From Loxodes magnus (taxonomy: Eukaryota > Ciliophora > Karyorelictea > Loxodida > Loxodidae), in contig CAMPDV010000113.1 of assembly GCA_946699065.1 (NCBI GenBank), forward strand, positions 558,001-622,000: a DNA stretch of 64,000 bases, in the 5' to 3' direction. Below, piece by piece: positions 46,920 through 58,264 of the stretch. The first letter of the stretch is position 1; every line of letters begins with the position of its first letter. A program made the position numbers and the translations under genes. The notes beneath the pieces were generated by a model, which ran no database searches, had not been told where the DNA came from, and worked only from the letters and a program-made list of their open reading frames with translations.

Positions 46920-49900
46920 TTTTTGAAAATAAAAAAAAAAATTAACGAAAATTAAGTAATCAGATACTTAGTTCTGATTAAGCTATTTATTTGGTTTGTA
47001 AATTTTATGAATTTCCAAAACTATTCTATCTATTAGAATATTAATGTCTCATTTTATTTATTAGTTTAAAAATAATTTTTTCAAGCAGATAGATATAACT
47101 TTAAAATTTATAATCCTACTGATATTCATAAAAATTATAATTCATAATTTCATTTATTTAGCTAATTTATTTTACTCAGAATGATTATATTTATATTTAT
47201 TTTGCTCAATGGCACTAAAAATATTAATTAATAATTTTTCTAGTCTAAATAAGAAAATTAAAATTATCTAGGTTAAAGAAATGCTTCAACTTCAAATATA
47301 TTTTAAAACTAAAATTTAGTTTTTAAGCTTATTTAAGCCTAGCAATTATCAATTAATTTCCTTTCATTGTTCTTTTAATTTAACTATTGTAAAGAAATAA
47401 CTTACAAATATCTAGCGTTTATGAAAAAGCTTCTTATTAATTGCTAAGATATAAAATGAGATCCATCGTATTTCAAAAAACTTATAAATACTTTTATACT
47501 TTCCAAAGCAAAATATGAAGATAAATAAGTGATCTAAAATACGAAAAATGGAATTCTGCTGAAATGAAAAGAATCATCACAAGTTTGAGATTTATAGTTA
47601 GTTCTCAAAATTAATAAAGTATGAACATAAGAGCAACAACAATATTACCTTAATTTATGATAAATGGCTAGTAAGACTTTTAGAACAGATCTTAGTAATT
47701 ATAAATGATATTTAAATTAAATAAAGATAAAGATAAAGATTTTATTTATTAGTTAAAATATTTTCATTTCTACAATAGATAAAATCAGATTAAGTATATC
47801 ACTTTGAAGAAATAAACATTTTAAATAATTGAATCATTTTATTTAAGACTGAAATGGTATAACTTTGCTCTTATAAAACTAAAATTTTAATTATTTTACT
47901 CTTTAGGTTTTTATCTATTTAATGTCTACAAATTTTGTAATAATTTAGTTTTTATTAGATAGAGTTTTAGCTTTCTATAAAGAAAAATATTAATCTAGGA
48001 ATTTAGATTATTATGGTTTAGAAAATAAAGTTGCTGAGTTAGAGCTATCGTTTTGCTCATCATATTACAATATATTTAAAATTAGTTAGAATTTCCTTTA
48101 TTCTTTATATATATTAAATGATATTTCCTTCTATGATATTTCATTACATTTCAATTAGAAAGATTTCTACTTCTGCCTTCGCTGATTTTAGGATCTTTAT
48201 TATAATTGGATTAATAAACAATTAGCATTGTTTTTCTATTGATATTCTTTGCATCAACTACTTATCTAATTTTTTGGATGAAGATATAACTTTATAAGAA
48301 ATAACCACTACTTACTCTTTATTAATTTTCTCATTTCATCGTAAATATTATTCTAGCTTAAATCTTTCGTCATTATTAACTTTAATTTTATTATTCACTT
48401 TAGCTTAATTTATACCATGATGTTTATTGCTTATCACTTAGGTTTTAATAAAACTTTAATTATAGAATAACTTTTTATTTTATAATTTTAATATCAAATT
48501 TATAAAAGCATTTTATAAGTATATTAGGGTCAACATCTATATCAAAGTATAGTTCAAAATTAGCTAGCTAATTTAAATATTGGATCATCTTAGTTACTTT
48601 AAGATCTTTAAATTTAAATTTTATGATTTTCTTAACAATTAAAGTAGCTAGCTTTTTTAGATTTAATGATAGTTATAATAATATCAAAGTGTATTATATC
48701 AAATATCATTTTTAAATGAGTATGTTTAATCTACTACTATCATTAATGTCGATTTATACTGTAAATTTTTTTAAATTGAGTGGTTTATTATTAAATAGTG
48801 CCATTCATTATAGGTTATTGTATATTTCTATCTATTTTTTATTAATTTAGAAACTAATTTATTTTATAAAGTTACCTTTCTTCATTACTTGCTTTATTAA
48901 CTATTAATTTTCTTAGAAAGCTAAAGAACTAAAATATAAAAGTTTCTAGACAGTTAGAAGTTCTTCTAGCATTAAAGACAAAATCAAACTAAATTAAGTT
49001 CCTTAAGATATAAGGTTATTATTTTTAAATATTGATATATCTCCTAAATTTCTGATTTATTTGCTTACCTTTCTTCCCTTATACTTAGTATAATATCTAA
49101 GCTAAATGTTCAACTTTAATTATTCCCTAAAATTAGATAGCTTAAATTCTTACTTATGTTAACCCTTTTATTATCTATTTCTAGCTTAGCTGTTTATTTG
49201 CTACATATAGATAGGCTATATCCTAAAACCATAGAAGAAACTAAGTTAAATTACTTCTTAGATATTTATTTTTAAGAAATAGGCATTTATTAGCTAAAGA
49301 GATCTATTATATAAGTATAACTAATAATTTAAAGGTATAGTTAGCATTATCATAGGTATGCTTAATAAAGCTTATTTTATATTAACTATATAAAGTAATT
49401 TGTCATATATTAGATAATAATGCTATATTTCCTTTTGGTGATATTACTTATTTTCCTAACTTTAAGACAAAAAAGTATTTAGAGCATTAATACTAAGGTA
49501 AATTAAATAAATCATACTCTAAGGATATATAATAAGGGATTAAGTAAACAGAGGAAAATATAAAAATATAAGAATTAGTAAAACTTTAATCTTTAAAGCA
49601 TTTTCATTCGAAGTAATAACTTATTGTAAAATGTTTGGCATCTTTTTAGAGATAAAGGAAAATTTAAAATTTAAAAATGATAAAAATAAATAAAGTTTAA
49701 AGTTTATTTATTTAGTGAAATTTAGGAAAATTAAAAAAAAATTTGAAGTTAATAATCAGTTTATGAATCTAATTAAATTTAGAAAATACCTTTCTCTAAA
49801 GTGAACAAAAATTGCTTTAATATTTTGTTTAGAAAATGCTAATAATTTATGTCTTTAACAATTGTTGTTCTTTTTTAATCCAAGAGAAATAAATTAGGTA

Positions 49901-50330
49901 GAGCTTTGAACTTATTACCTTCAATGTAAACATAATTTATAACAAGTTCTTAAAAGATTGTTGAAATATTCTTTATTTTTATTATAAGTTAGATAATAAA
50001 TTAATTATTAGGTTAGCATTTTTTATTATTTTAAAACTTTTAACCAAATTATCTAAAATCGACTATAACTATATAAAATATCCTAAAGAGTGATATTTGA
50101 AAAGTTCTTTAGCTATTAAAATTATGAGTAAAGCTATTTAATTCTTTAAGTTTTTATTTAGTTAATATCATTATGGAATATATAAACTCTAAAATTACAA
50201 CTTTCATCTCAATTTTAATTTTGTATTTCAAATTTTTTTGTTTTTGTTATGTAATTAAGTGACTTTAGCACCTAAGATACTAAAGTAGGATTTTAGCATA
50301 ATTAGAGATGAATCATAAAATAAATACTTC
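46920..50330. other. Long AT-rich stretch, no supported gene
   Basis: 46920-47050 is the end of the right arm, repeated inverted at 57400-57520. Beyond it one plus-strand frame (47516 onward) reads as a polytopic, Phe/Leu/Ile-rich protein for almost 2.9 kb with 8 in-frame TGAs, against 10 and 19 in the other two frames. There are no motifs or homologues, so I treat it as unproven. Confidence 0.4.
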
Positions 50331-50389
50331 CAGTTAGAATTTTTTCCGAATATCTAAAACTTAACTCTAATTAATTCCTATTTTTTTTC

Positions 50390-50710
50390 TTCATATCTAT
50401 TAGCTTAAGTTAAATCAGTAATAATTAGACTCTCTTACTAATACTGTTTGCTTGCAATTTTATTTTAATTATCTACTTCTTGCTAACTATGAATCTACCT
50501 TGATTTTCTTTCTTCTTAAGATCTTCCATGATATCTTTAATAATAGCATAGAGGCATATCATTACATCTAGCAAACTTGACATTAGAACTAGGATTAATT
50601 AATAAGATTCTGATTTTTAGATTCTAAGTCTTCCATACTTATCTTTGTTTTCATTTAGGTTAAAGAAATAAAAATAAGACAGATATGGGATTCCTTGCCA
50701 TACCTTTAGG
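50390..50710 (-). pseudogene. Duplicate of the 11.4-kb TM protein fragment
   Basis: Minus-strand homologue of 11270-11649, beginning MARNPISVLFLFL. It carries the same TM region (LMSSLLDVMICLYAIIKDIM) with a 9-bp deletion and a +1 frameshift relative to the other copy. The Gln-rich tail is partly conserved. Confidence 0.45.
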
Positions 50711-50799
50711 AAGATATGAATAGTTTCTTATAAGGGTTAATACTTATATAAGTATGTAATTTGAAAAAAGCGAAAGAGAGTACAAAGAATAATTTGCAC

Positions 50800-51400
50800 T
50801 TCTCCTTTATCTCTTAAAACCATTAAAATTATAGCTAGAAGTAATCATTTTAGCAAGAAAACTTGATAATGGAGATGCAGTCCTTTAATTTAGTTTTAGT
50901 TCTTAAAATATAGGAAAATACTCAACTTTGAAGTCTTCTAAAATTGTCTTTTAAGCATCCTCTATAAAAAGTTTTAGTGTATTAAAAATGTTCAAATCAT
51001 CTCATTATTAGGAATTTGTTGTTTTCTTGATGTTTAATATTTTTCTCTTTTTATTATGCTGCTTTTTTCTTCAGGAATAAATTTATCAATTTACCTGCAT
51101 AATTAATTTTAGCAATACTTGCATTCTTCATTACTTATATTCGAGGCTACTTTAATTCCAAACATTGGCTACTCTCATTATCTCATATATTTCATTAAAC
51201 AATTTCTAATATTCCAAGCAAGAGTTGCTTACTTTAATCGCATTTTATTTGAATTTGATAGAGCAAGTATCAATTGTATAAAAAGATTCTTCCATACTAT
51301 ATAGGCAGTTTTAATTTAAGAGACTTTCTTCACTAAAGTCTGAAAATCTAATATATTTTTTTAAATTTGCATCTCCACAATATTTTCCAGTTTGATCAAT
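50800..51400 (-). pseudogene. Coiled-coil (possibly BAR-like) gene relic
   Basis: Immediately downstream of the truncated tubulin. Coherent helical segments occur in alternating frames: MQIQKNILDFQTLVKKVSQI, SNSCLEYQKLFNEIYEIM, CRQIDKFIPEEKSSIIKREK and FIEDAQKTILEDFKVEYFP. Length, helix content and the order of segments are reminiscent of BAR-domain proteins, but no diagnostic residue is available. Frame switches mean decay or unrecognised short introns. Low certainty. Confidence 0.3.
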
Positions 51401-51486
51401 TCCATGTTCATGCTAAATAAATTTCAAAAACTTAGTTCTTATTTATTTCCACATTAACCTATCTAAGCATGCTTAATTTCTCTCAT
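51365..51486 (-). pseudogene. Truncated beta-tubulin pseudogene (5' end only)
   Basis: Starts MREIKHAQIGQCGN, then a 1-bp deletion shifts the frame, and [12 protein letters not shown] is recovered in the next frame before homology to 17935-18055 ends. Only about 40 codons remain. Inverted relative to the intact gene and preceded by the duplicated two-TM gene, so it derives from duplication of that locus. Confidence 0.85.
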
Positions 51487-51499
51487 TACTGATTTTTAT

Positions 51500-52480
51500 T
51501 AGTATCTTCTGACTAAAAAATAATAACTGTGCTGAAATAAAAAACTTATGACTAAGCCATTTTTAAATGATTGCTCTTTAACTTCCAATCCAAATAACTT
51601 TTATCCATATAATATAAATCAGCTTTAAGGTATCTTAATAAAAGTAATAATTGTTATAACAGCAGAATAAAATCCTTAATCTATAGAGCATTTAAAAACA
51701 TCACAAGAAACATTAATAAATAGACTATTTATTTCTAGTTAAATATTCCTTCTATAAATAACTTAATCTTTATCTATTCTAATTATATAGTTTCTATTCC
51801 AATTAAGTTTAGATGATATATCTAGTTATAAAGCTTATTACTAACTTTATTTTATATCTATATACTGATTTTTTATTCTTCCAAAGATAACTTTAGACAA
51901 TAAAATTTAGTTTCAATTCCAAGATTTTTCTAGATTTATTAAATTTAATTAAGACTAAAAGCTTTTATTTATGAATGTGATAAGTGGTTAATTAAATAAA
52001 AGCTATAACTAAGATGCTTATTATTTTATTAAAATACGACTTAAATATATATCTAATAGCTTAGCTTTCATTTTATTTGCTTAAAAGTATTTTATTTATA
52101 GCTTAATTTATTATTTTAGTTAGATGCCTTTTTGCTTTGCATATACTAAATGTAATTAAATCAAGAATTAGATTTAAATGCTCGTAGTTATAGATGATAT
52201 AAGATAAAAGTTGAAGAAATATTAATGATAATACAAGCTAGTGAGTAGAATGGATAGATATAGAATGGATAAAAATGAATGCATAAAGCTGATAAACTAA
52301 GTTATACTTATATAAGGATACCTTTCCATTAAATATATCCAGCTATTTATTTCTTCTCTACATTTCTGTTATTAGACTTTCCTTTATATTTAGTTAATTA
52401 AAATTTACTAAACAAAGATTAGAGTTTTAGAACAGAAAAACAAGTAAAAGTAAATTAATTTATTTATTAATGAGAAATCT
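51500..52480. other. Intergenic region of the duplicated tubulin locus
   Basis: AT-rich; related in inverted orientation to 17100-17930. No gene. Confidence 0.55.
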
Positions 52481-52487
52481 ATGAAGG

Positions 52488-52868
52488 TCATTTCTAGTTA
52501 TCTAATTCATTTATCTAAAATTTGTATTTCTTAACAATATCCTGAGATGCTTTTTTGTAATCAGTTACGAAATTTGCAAAGAAAGGAGAAAGTTATCTTA
52601 ATGTGACAACAGTTAAAAAACTAACTCCTAGTCTGTAGCCTAATCCTTTATAATTTTCGCCAAATTTCTTGCTTCAAACTTTATAGTCTAAAATAATCAC
52701 AACTCCTATAATAGGTATTTTTAATCCATTAACTATTTTGCTTCATTTCTTCTACTCCTCTAAGAACTTCAGATCGACAGGATGGGTATTATCAAGAGCT
52801 ATTTTATTAGATTACCAAGCTTAAACGAATCTATATATCAAGTTTTTACTAATAGAGTCTTATGACAT
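52488..52868 (-). CDS. Paralogue of the small two-TM membrane protein
   Basis: Predicted 126 aa, ATG 52868 to TGA 52490-52488, unbroken. It shares HPVDLKFLEE, two hydrophobic segments and KKASQDIVKKYKFQINELD with the gene at 16689-17090. TGA encodes Trp in the conserved QAW and VWSKKFG positions where the other copy has Trp as TGA or a nearby residue. Unlike the adjacent tubulin copy it has stayed open, so it may still be expressed. Function unknown. Confidence 0.65.
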
Positions 52869-53039
52869 TTTTAGGGTGAATATCTATAATTAAATAATTG
52901 AATTAAAATATACCTATCTTTTATTTTTCTCTTGATATTTGTGTATTTACTAAAGTAATCAAATTATAAAATAGAAAATTAAATTTTTAACTTTCTTGAA
53001 GGTATTTCAATCTCTAGATTGCTCTAGAAGTTAAATATA

Positions 53040-53840
53040 AAAGTTTGAAAATCTCAACAACTCTTCTCCTTGACATGCCTTTGGTCCTTAAACTCTTCTT
53101 TCGCCTGCGAAATGCTTGATAACTTTTTTCTTGTAAATTTATCCGAATTTATTGCATATAATCTTTCTCTTGATAGCTTTAGTTGTTGTTATCTCTTCTT
53201 TTGTTCTCCAACTTCTTTTACTAGCTTACGGTTTTTTATTTTAAGTTGTAAAATTTCTAAAATCGTTTCCAAGACGAATTTGTGATTTACAGTAATATCA
53301 TTTTTTTTTTCGATTAGGTTGAAATCTTGAGTATTTTCTCCTTCGATTATCATTGGATCACTCCTTTATTCTCTTAGTTCCATTTAATGCTACAATTTTT
53401 GTTTATTTCCTTCTACTTTTTCTATTCTTTTGTCCATCTCTTTCAGCTTTTATTACTGGCTCTATGATTGGTTGTGAAATACTTCAAAATGTATTAATAA
53501 CTCTTTCTTAGGTCATGAATTTTGATTCGATTTACCAATTTCAAATTTTTCCATTAACTTCTTACTGTCTTCTTAAATTTTTTGACTACTTCCTAAAGAT
53601 CCAGCACCACTTTAATCAACTAATCATAATTTATTTACTGTTCTGTGGTTTAATTCGAGATTTTCAAATACAAATATTTGTTTGCCTATTTCTTAGGCTT
53701 TTCTTCAGAGGTGGTAGAATCGCTTTGGTGAGAAAAATTTTTTGTACCCTTTTCCTTGTCCTAGTTTCTCTATGATGTTGCTAACCTTTATATTCTTGGA
53801 GCTTGAAGAATCCTGGTTTAAATTCTGACTTCTTTTTTTA
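53040..53840 (-). pseudogene. Gag-like retroposon relic, head-to-head with the next element
   Basis: Minus strand. MKKRSQN-like start near 53835, coiled-coil (KLKEMDKRIEKVEGNKQK), the hallmark QRSDPMIIEGE and a decayed knuckle (KKWYYCKSQIRLGND). It aligns with the relics at 12565-13260 and 56250-56420. Frameshifts present. The plus-strand ORFs at 53070-53285 and 53515-53775 are its shadows. Confidence 0.6.
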
Positions 53841-53869
53841 ATAACTAAAATATAGCAATATTATAAAAA

Positions 53870-54735
53870 TATGGAAAATATTAAAGTATACACAAAAGCT
53901 TTCTTGCTGCTAAAAAGTAAGAATAAGTGGAATCTTAGGACAAAGTAAAGACCACCAAGAAGTTCCGCTCATTAAATAAGATTCCTGCTTCTGAAGAGAA
54001 TCCAAGGAAATAAGCCAAAAATATCTTATACTCAAGAGCTTCTGTTTCATCACTGAGCAACAAATAAACTATGATTAGATGATTAAAGAGGAGCTAAATT
54101 TCGGAAGAAGTTAAGAAGCTTAATAAAAATAATAAAACGCTTATGAAAAAACTAGAATTATCAGAATAAATTGAATCAAGATCATATCTCCATAAAGAGA
54201 AATAAATGCCTTTAGAAGTTTGTCGCAAGTTAATGTAATCAATTTTAAAGCTAATAACAGAAATAGACAGAATTTAGAAACAAGATAGAAAGGACAGAAG
54301 AAAATTAATAAAAACTGTAAAATCAAACTGTTCGAAATAATTAAAAAAATACGAGCAAAACGGAAATAGAGCAAGGCACGGTTCCAATACATTAAAAAAA
54401 AAGCGAGCCAATAAAGAAAAAGCGTTACTGCTGTAGGAACGAAAAGATTTTGTATTAATGATGCTAACTATTTTAGAAAAAACAGAAGCTTTTTGAGAAG
54501 AGAGATATCGATCAGAAAAGAAAATATCATTATATTATAGAAATATGTTCTGTTCTGCCAGGGAATTATCTGCAATAATAAATGAACACCTGATTATGAA
54601 ATAGAACAGCAGAGAAGAGTGGAATGAAAAATTAGGGTGGTTTTGACTGCGGAGAAAAGTCAAATGATCAAAAAGGCATTGAATATCCCAGAAGATGAGC
54701 AAAATTCTTACTTTTAGTATATCTTTAATAATAAT
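53870..54735 (+). pseudogene. Gag-like retroposon relic
   Basis: Plus strand from ATG near 53872 (MENIKVYTK), with a coiled-coil (EEVKKLNKNNKTLMKKLELS) and a decayed knuckle in another frame (RYCCRNEKILYQWC, His lost). A (TAA)n-like tail lies at 54728-54740. Its 5' end lies ~30 bp from the 5' end of the previous, oppositely oriented relic. Confidence 0.55.
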
Positions 54736-54739
54736 AATA

Positions 54740-55185
54740 CTAAAGCATTATATAGATAAATAATATAAATAAATTTTTCTCTTCAAAAGTGCAAAATAAA
54801 ATGAAAGTTTGCATCAACTCATTAAAAGTTAAATGAGTAAAACAATTTCTTTTGTAACTTACTATTCATGCTATAAGATTAAATACTTCCTCAAAATCTT
54901 GATAAATAGATTTTATTTCTTAAAAATATTTTACGAATTTCCTTTCATTCTCTAATTTAAAAGATAAAAAAAAGTCAGCTTAATTCATTCCTAGTGTTTT
55001 ATGATATCACATAATTAAACTTTTAGCTAATTTGATATTTTTTAAGTAGAATAAAATTCGATTGCTATATTTCTCTAGCTATCTTTATAAATTATATTAA
55101 TTTTTAATTATTGTTTGATGGATAATTATTATATATTTTAATATTACTAAATCGCCATAGTTATTCGAAGGTGAACAACAAGGAC
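54740..55185. other. AT-rich stretch
   Basis: AT-rich, nothing recognised. Confidence 0.5.
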
Positions 55186-55640
55186 GGCTTCATCAGAGGT
55201 TGGGGAAGTTAAGTACCCATAATCGATTTTATGTCTTCCTCTGCTTTGGCTTGGCCTCGAGACATAAGATTCTTAGACCTTCGACACTGGCTTGGCTTAG
55301 TTTATTTTTAATTCTGGAACGAAAAAGAAATAATATTGCGAGCTTCATCAGAGGTGGGGAATTTAAGTACCCATAATTGACACATGTCTTCCTCTGTTTT
55401 GGTGATGCAATGAGACGCAAACCTGCCATATCCTTGAACCTCCAAAAAGTATTAAAGATTACGAGTATTCTGAAATTATATCAGTATTGAACATTTTTAT
55501 CAGTATCTAAATAATTATACCAGTATTGAACAAGGTTTATCAGTATCTGATAATTTTATCAGTAACAAACATTCTTGTCAGTATGAAACATTTTTTAAAG
55601 AGCTGCGCACCAAAAAGAGTGCTACGCGCTCTATAATCAA
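55185..55640 (+). mobile_element. Non-coding element: two hairpin modules, CAGTAT repeats, terminal hairpin (copy 3 of 4)
   Basis: Two ~61-bp modules (about 55186-55247 and 55340-55401) share a CAGAGG...CCTCTG stem enclosing GGG...TACCC. A run of about six ~20-nt repeats (tcagtat..gaacatt) follows at 55485-55590, then the bulged hairpin at 55599-55632. The last part is nearly identical to 15880-15962. An open minus-strand frame over the modules (55229-55429) is a by-product of the repeat. Confidence 0.5.
55599..55632 (+). repeat. Terminal bulged hairpin (copy 3 of 4)
   Basis: GAGC-T-GCG-CAC-(CAAAAAGA)-GTG-CTA-CGC-GCTC, all stems paired, followed by ATAATC and an AT-rich tail. Confidence 0.7.
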
Positions 55641-55682
55641 ATTTATTTATTATTTATTTATTTATATAAATAAATAAATAAA

Positions 55683-55935
55683 ATGGCTTCTAAGATACTA
55701 ATAATTAGAATGATTCTTAATAACTTCTTTTCCTTCACAATGATCCTAAAGTCATAGAATAAAAGAAATCTAAAACTTATTCGAATCAGAAAAAAATTTA
55801 AAAATTTTATAAATGTCGAAAAATAGGTCATGATTCGAAGAATTGTAAGAAAAGATGATTCTACTGTTTTAAGGCGGAACATATATATTGAACCTTAGAT
55901 AAAAGAAAACTACGGAAATTATTTTTAACAACATT
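55683..55935 (+). pseudogene. Gag-like fragment with two tandem zinc knuckles
   Basis: After an ATGGCTTCTAAG start like subfamily B, another frame gives two tandem knuckle-like units: YKCRKIGHDSKNC (first Cys now Phe) and YCFKAEHIYWTL (last Cys now Leu). The spacing C-x4-H-x4-(C) is kept in both. Probably a short, decayed Gag relic of a different subfamily. The minus-strand ORF over 55658-55882 is a shadow. Confidence 0.45.
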
Positions 55936-56249
55936 AAGATTAACCATAATTAACTGAATAAAGTTAGACATGACATTAATAGTTATTCATATTATATTAT
56001 TATAAAAATATTATTCATTAATTTATTCTATTATAAATTTGTGGATACAGAACTTACTGCAAAACTTTCAATTATACTATAGTTACATAATTAAAATATT
56101 AATAGAAATTCACCAATATTCGCTTCTATAGAGTTAACTTTAAGATAGAAACTTTAAAATATGGTCATATGGAAAGAATATACAGGAAAATCTATGGACT
56201 TTTTTTGGTATATTTTTAAATAATTGAAGATAACTTAGAAAACCAATAC

Positions 56250-56420
56250 ATGAAAAAAAGAAGTCAGGATTCAAATCAGAATTCTTCACCTCCAAGAAAA
56301 CAGAAGTTAACAACATCCAAGAGAACTAGACCAGGAAAAGGACACAAAAAAGTTTTCCCACCAAACTACCACCTCTAAAGAAAAGCCTAAGGATGGACTT
56401 ACATTATGCCTTGCTTTCTC
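56250..56420 (+). pseudogene. Gag-like 5' fragment
   Basis: MKKRSQDSNQNSSPPRKQ, then KGHKKVFPP; aligns with the 5' end of the 53040-53840 element (MKKRSQNLNQDSSSSK, GYKKFFSP). Only the N-terminal part is present. Confidence 0.5.
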
Positions 56421-56700
56421 TTCTTCCACTGAGACTCGCTTGCATAAGCTTTCCTACATAAAATCCGTATTGTCTTTTGTTCCATTCTTTTGCTCCCATT
56501 AGTATTCAAAGTATTGCTTGTAGCATTTATTCTTCTTTCCTTCTATAAAGTTTTGCTTCCTTTGTGCAGTATATTCCAAATATTTTATTTCAGGTTTTTC
56601 ATTTCTTTGCTCTTTTCAGAATTTATTATTTTTATCTTTATTCAGTCTGCTTAACTATTGAGTATATTTGACGATCTTACTAAATCTTATTTTAATCCGT
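56420..56700 (-). pseudogene. Lys/Glu-rich coding-like fragment
   Basis: The minus strand reads coherently as NKFWKEQRNEKPEIKYLEY, NFIEGKKNKCYKQYFEY, EYQWEQKNGTKDNTDF. GC is higher than the flanks. It may be another Gag-like tail but no knuckle is identifiable. Confidence 0.3.
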
Positions 56701-57090
56701 TATTTTCTTGTTTCAGTTAAAGGTAGTTTACTTGGGATATAGTTTTAGTGAAACAAATAATTAAAAGTCCATTTATAAGATATATTACAAAAATATAAGA
56801 AATGTGCTATTGGATCTATATTTTAATAGTAAAAAATGTGAACATCATTTCTTAGAACTCTAAATAGATTTTTCAAATATTTGTAATTCAAAAGCAGATT
56901 ATGGCTTAGAAGTTATTCAATTAGCAATTCTTCGTGACAGTGGAAAAATAAGAAAGAATTGCACACAAGTTAAAAAAGCAGCAAGGAGAGCATTTCAAAA
57001 TCCAAATTGAGAAATAGTTTCGATATACAACTTTTGAACTTTATGTTTTCATTAAAATTACTTAAAAGAATAATTTAAATTCTCAAGTAA
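56700..57090 (+). pseudogene. LINE reverse transcriptase fragment (palm end and thumb)
   Basis: Plus strand: LKVVYLGYSFSE (the YLG motif at the end of the RT palm), IYKIYYKNIRNVLLDLYF, then the thumb-like SKADYGLEVIQLAILRDSG and KKAARRAFQNPNWE. These match the order and spacing of the 60-kb relic (YLEG..., LPKAKYGGELVPWPI, ARKAIQAPEN). It is a separate LINE lineage from the 21- and 60-kb relics, judging from divergence. Fragment only. Confidence 0.5.
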
Positions 57091-57522
57091 ATGATGAACT
57101 ACTACAATGATAAAATAATCTGGATAAAATTTGAAGTAGTAGAGGAAGAATAAAAGCATGAGCAAAATGTAGAGCAGGACTGATGAATAAAATGTAAATA
57201 AAAAATTTTATTACCTATATGAAAATAATGTATAGGCTTATTTTGCTTGAAAAACTATTAGTGATTATGAAAAATAATAGAATTAAAATAATTTAAAATA
57301 GAAAATTAAGCTAATATTTCTTAATAGAGTTTAATAAGGAAAATCTTAAAAAGCCATTAAAATTATTTTAAAACTAATTAAATACAATGAAACATAAATA
57401 TTCTAAGAGTAGATAGAATAGTTTTGGAAATTCATAAAATTTATAAGGCAAATAAATAGCTTAATCAGAACTAAGTATCTGATTACTTAATTTTTGTTAA
57501 TTTTTTTTTTATTTTCAAAAAA

Positions 57523-57596
57523 CGCCACCGGGTGGACTTGAACCACCGACCTTTTGGTTAACAGCCAAACGCTCTAACCTATTAAGCCACGGAGGC
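57523..57596 (-). tRNA. tRNA-Asn (anticodon GTT), copy 4
   Basis: As copy 1, with two substitutions in the D-arm region (TGGCTT instead of TAGCTC, one pair becoming a wobble). Anticodon loop and T arm intact. Confidence 0.9.
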
Positions 57597-58264
57597 TTAA
57601 TATAATATGCTTTAATAGGCTAAATATAATTAATCTATTATTATAAAAATCTTAAATAAAACTTAAATTCTAAAATATTTATTAATTTAATTCTTAATAA
57701 AATTTTATTAAATTTCAAACATTTTTATAAATATATTAGTTTTTATAATCTCTTAAAATAATAATTCATAAATCTAAAAATAAATTAGTTAAGATAATAA
57801 TACAATTCTAGTTAATGTAAAATAAATATATAAAAATGTTTATCTTAGTTCAAGTTGCAATTCCTATCAATATTTAATCTATCAATCAAAATTTAATCTT
57901 TACTCATTAATAATTTTCAAAAGCTAAATATTTTAATTTAAAATTCTAAACTTTTATTAAATAATAATTTTAGATTATTTTATATTAATAGTTTATCTTT
58001 ACATCCAATACAAATTTTTAAATTTATAGAAATTAAATTTAGAATTGAATCATAGCATATTAATAAATATTTTCATAATTTGTGCTATTAAAAATTAAAA
58101 GCTTAGATTTGATATATATTAATTATAAATAGAAAATTATAATAGTTAAACATTCTAAAATATAGTAATAAATACTTAAATTTAGAGTATTATTTATCTA
58201 AAAGTAGTTAAAGTTTATAGGATATTTATTTATATGTATTCTTTGTAATATTTTATTATATATT

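Larger units (their letters stand above)
41268..47050. repeat. Large inverted duplication, right arm
   Basis: Inverted copy of 24650-30957 (see there). The arm contains tRNA-Ser(CGA), a broken copy of the tail-anchored gene, a LINE fragment and tRNA-Asn in mirrored order. Parts of this arm are duplicated a third time at 57400-58780 (inverted) and 60660-64000 (direct). Confidence 0.85.

Noticed and set aside
47516-50400. ~2.9-kb frame reading as a polytopic membrane protein
   Set aside because: TGA is only mildly rarer than in the other frames, no domain or homologue is seen, and no TGA end with matching start can be justified.
55485-55595. Possible CRISPR-like array from regularly spaced CAGTAT units
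   Set aside because: Units are degenerate, there are no unique equal-length spacers and no associated genes; the genome is eukaryotic.
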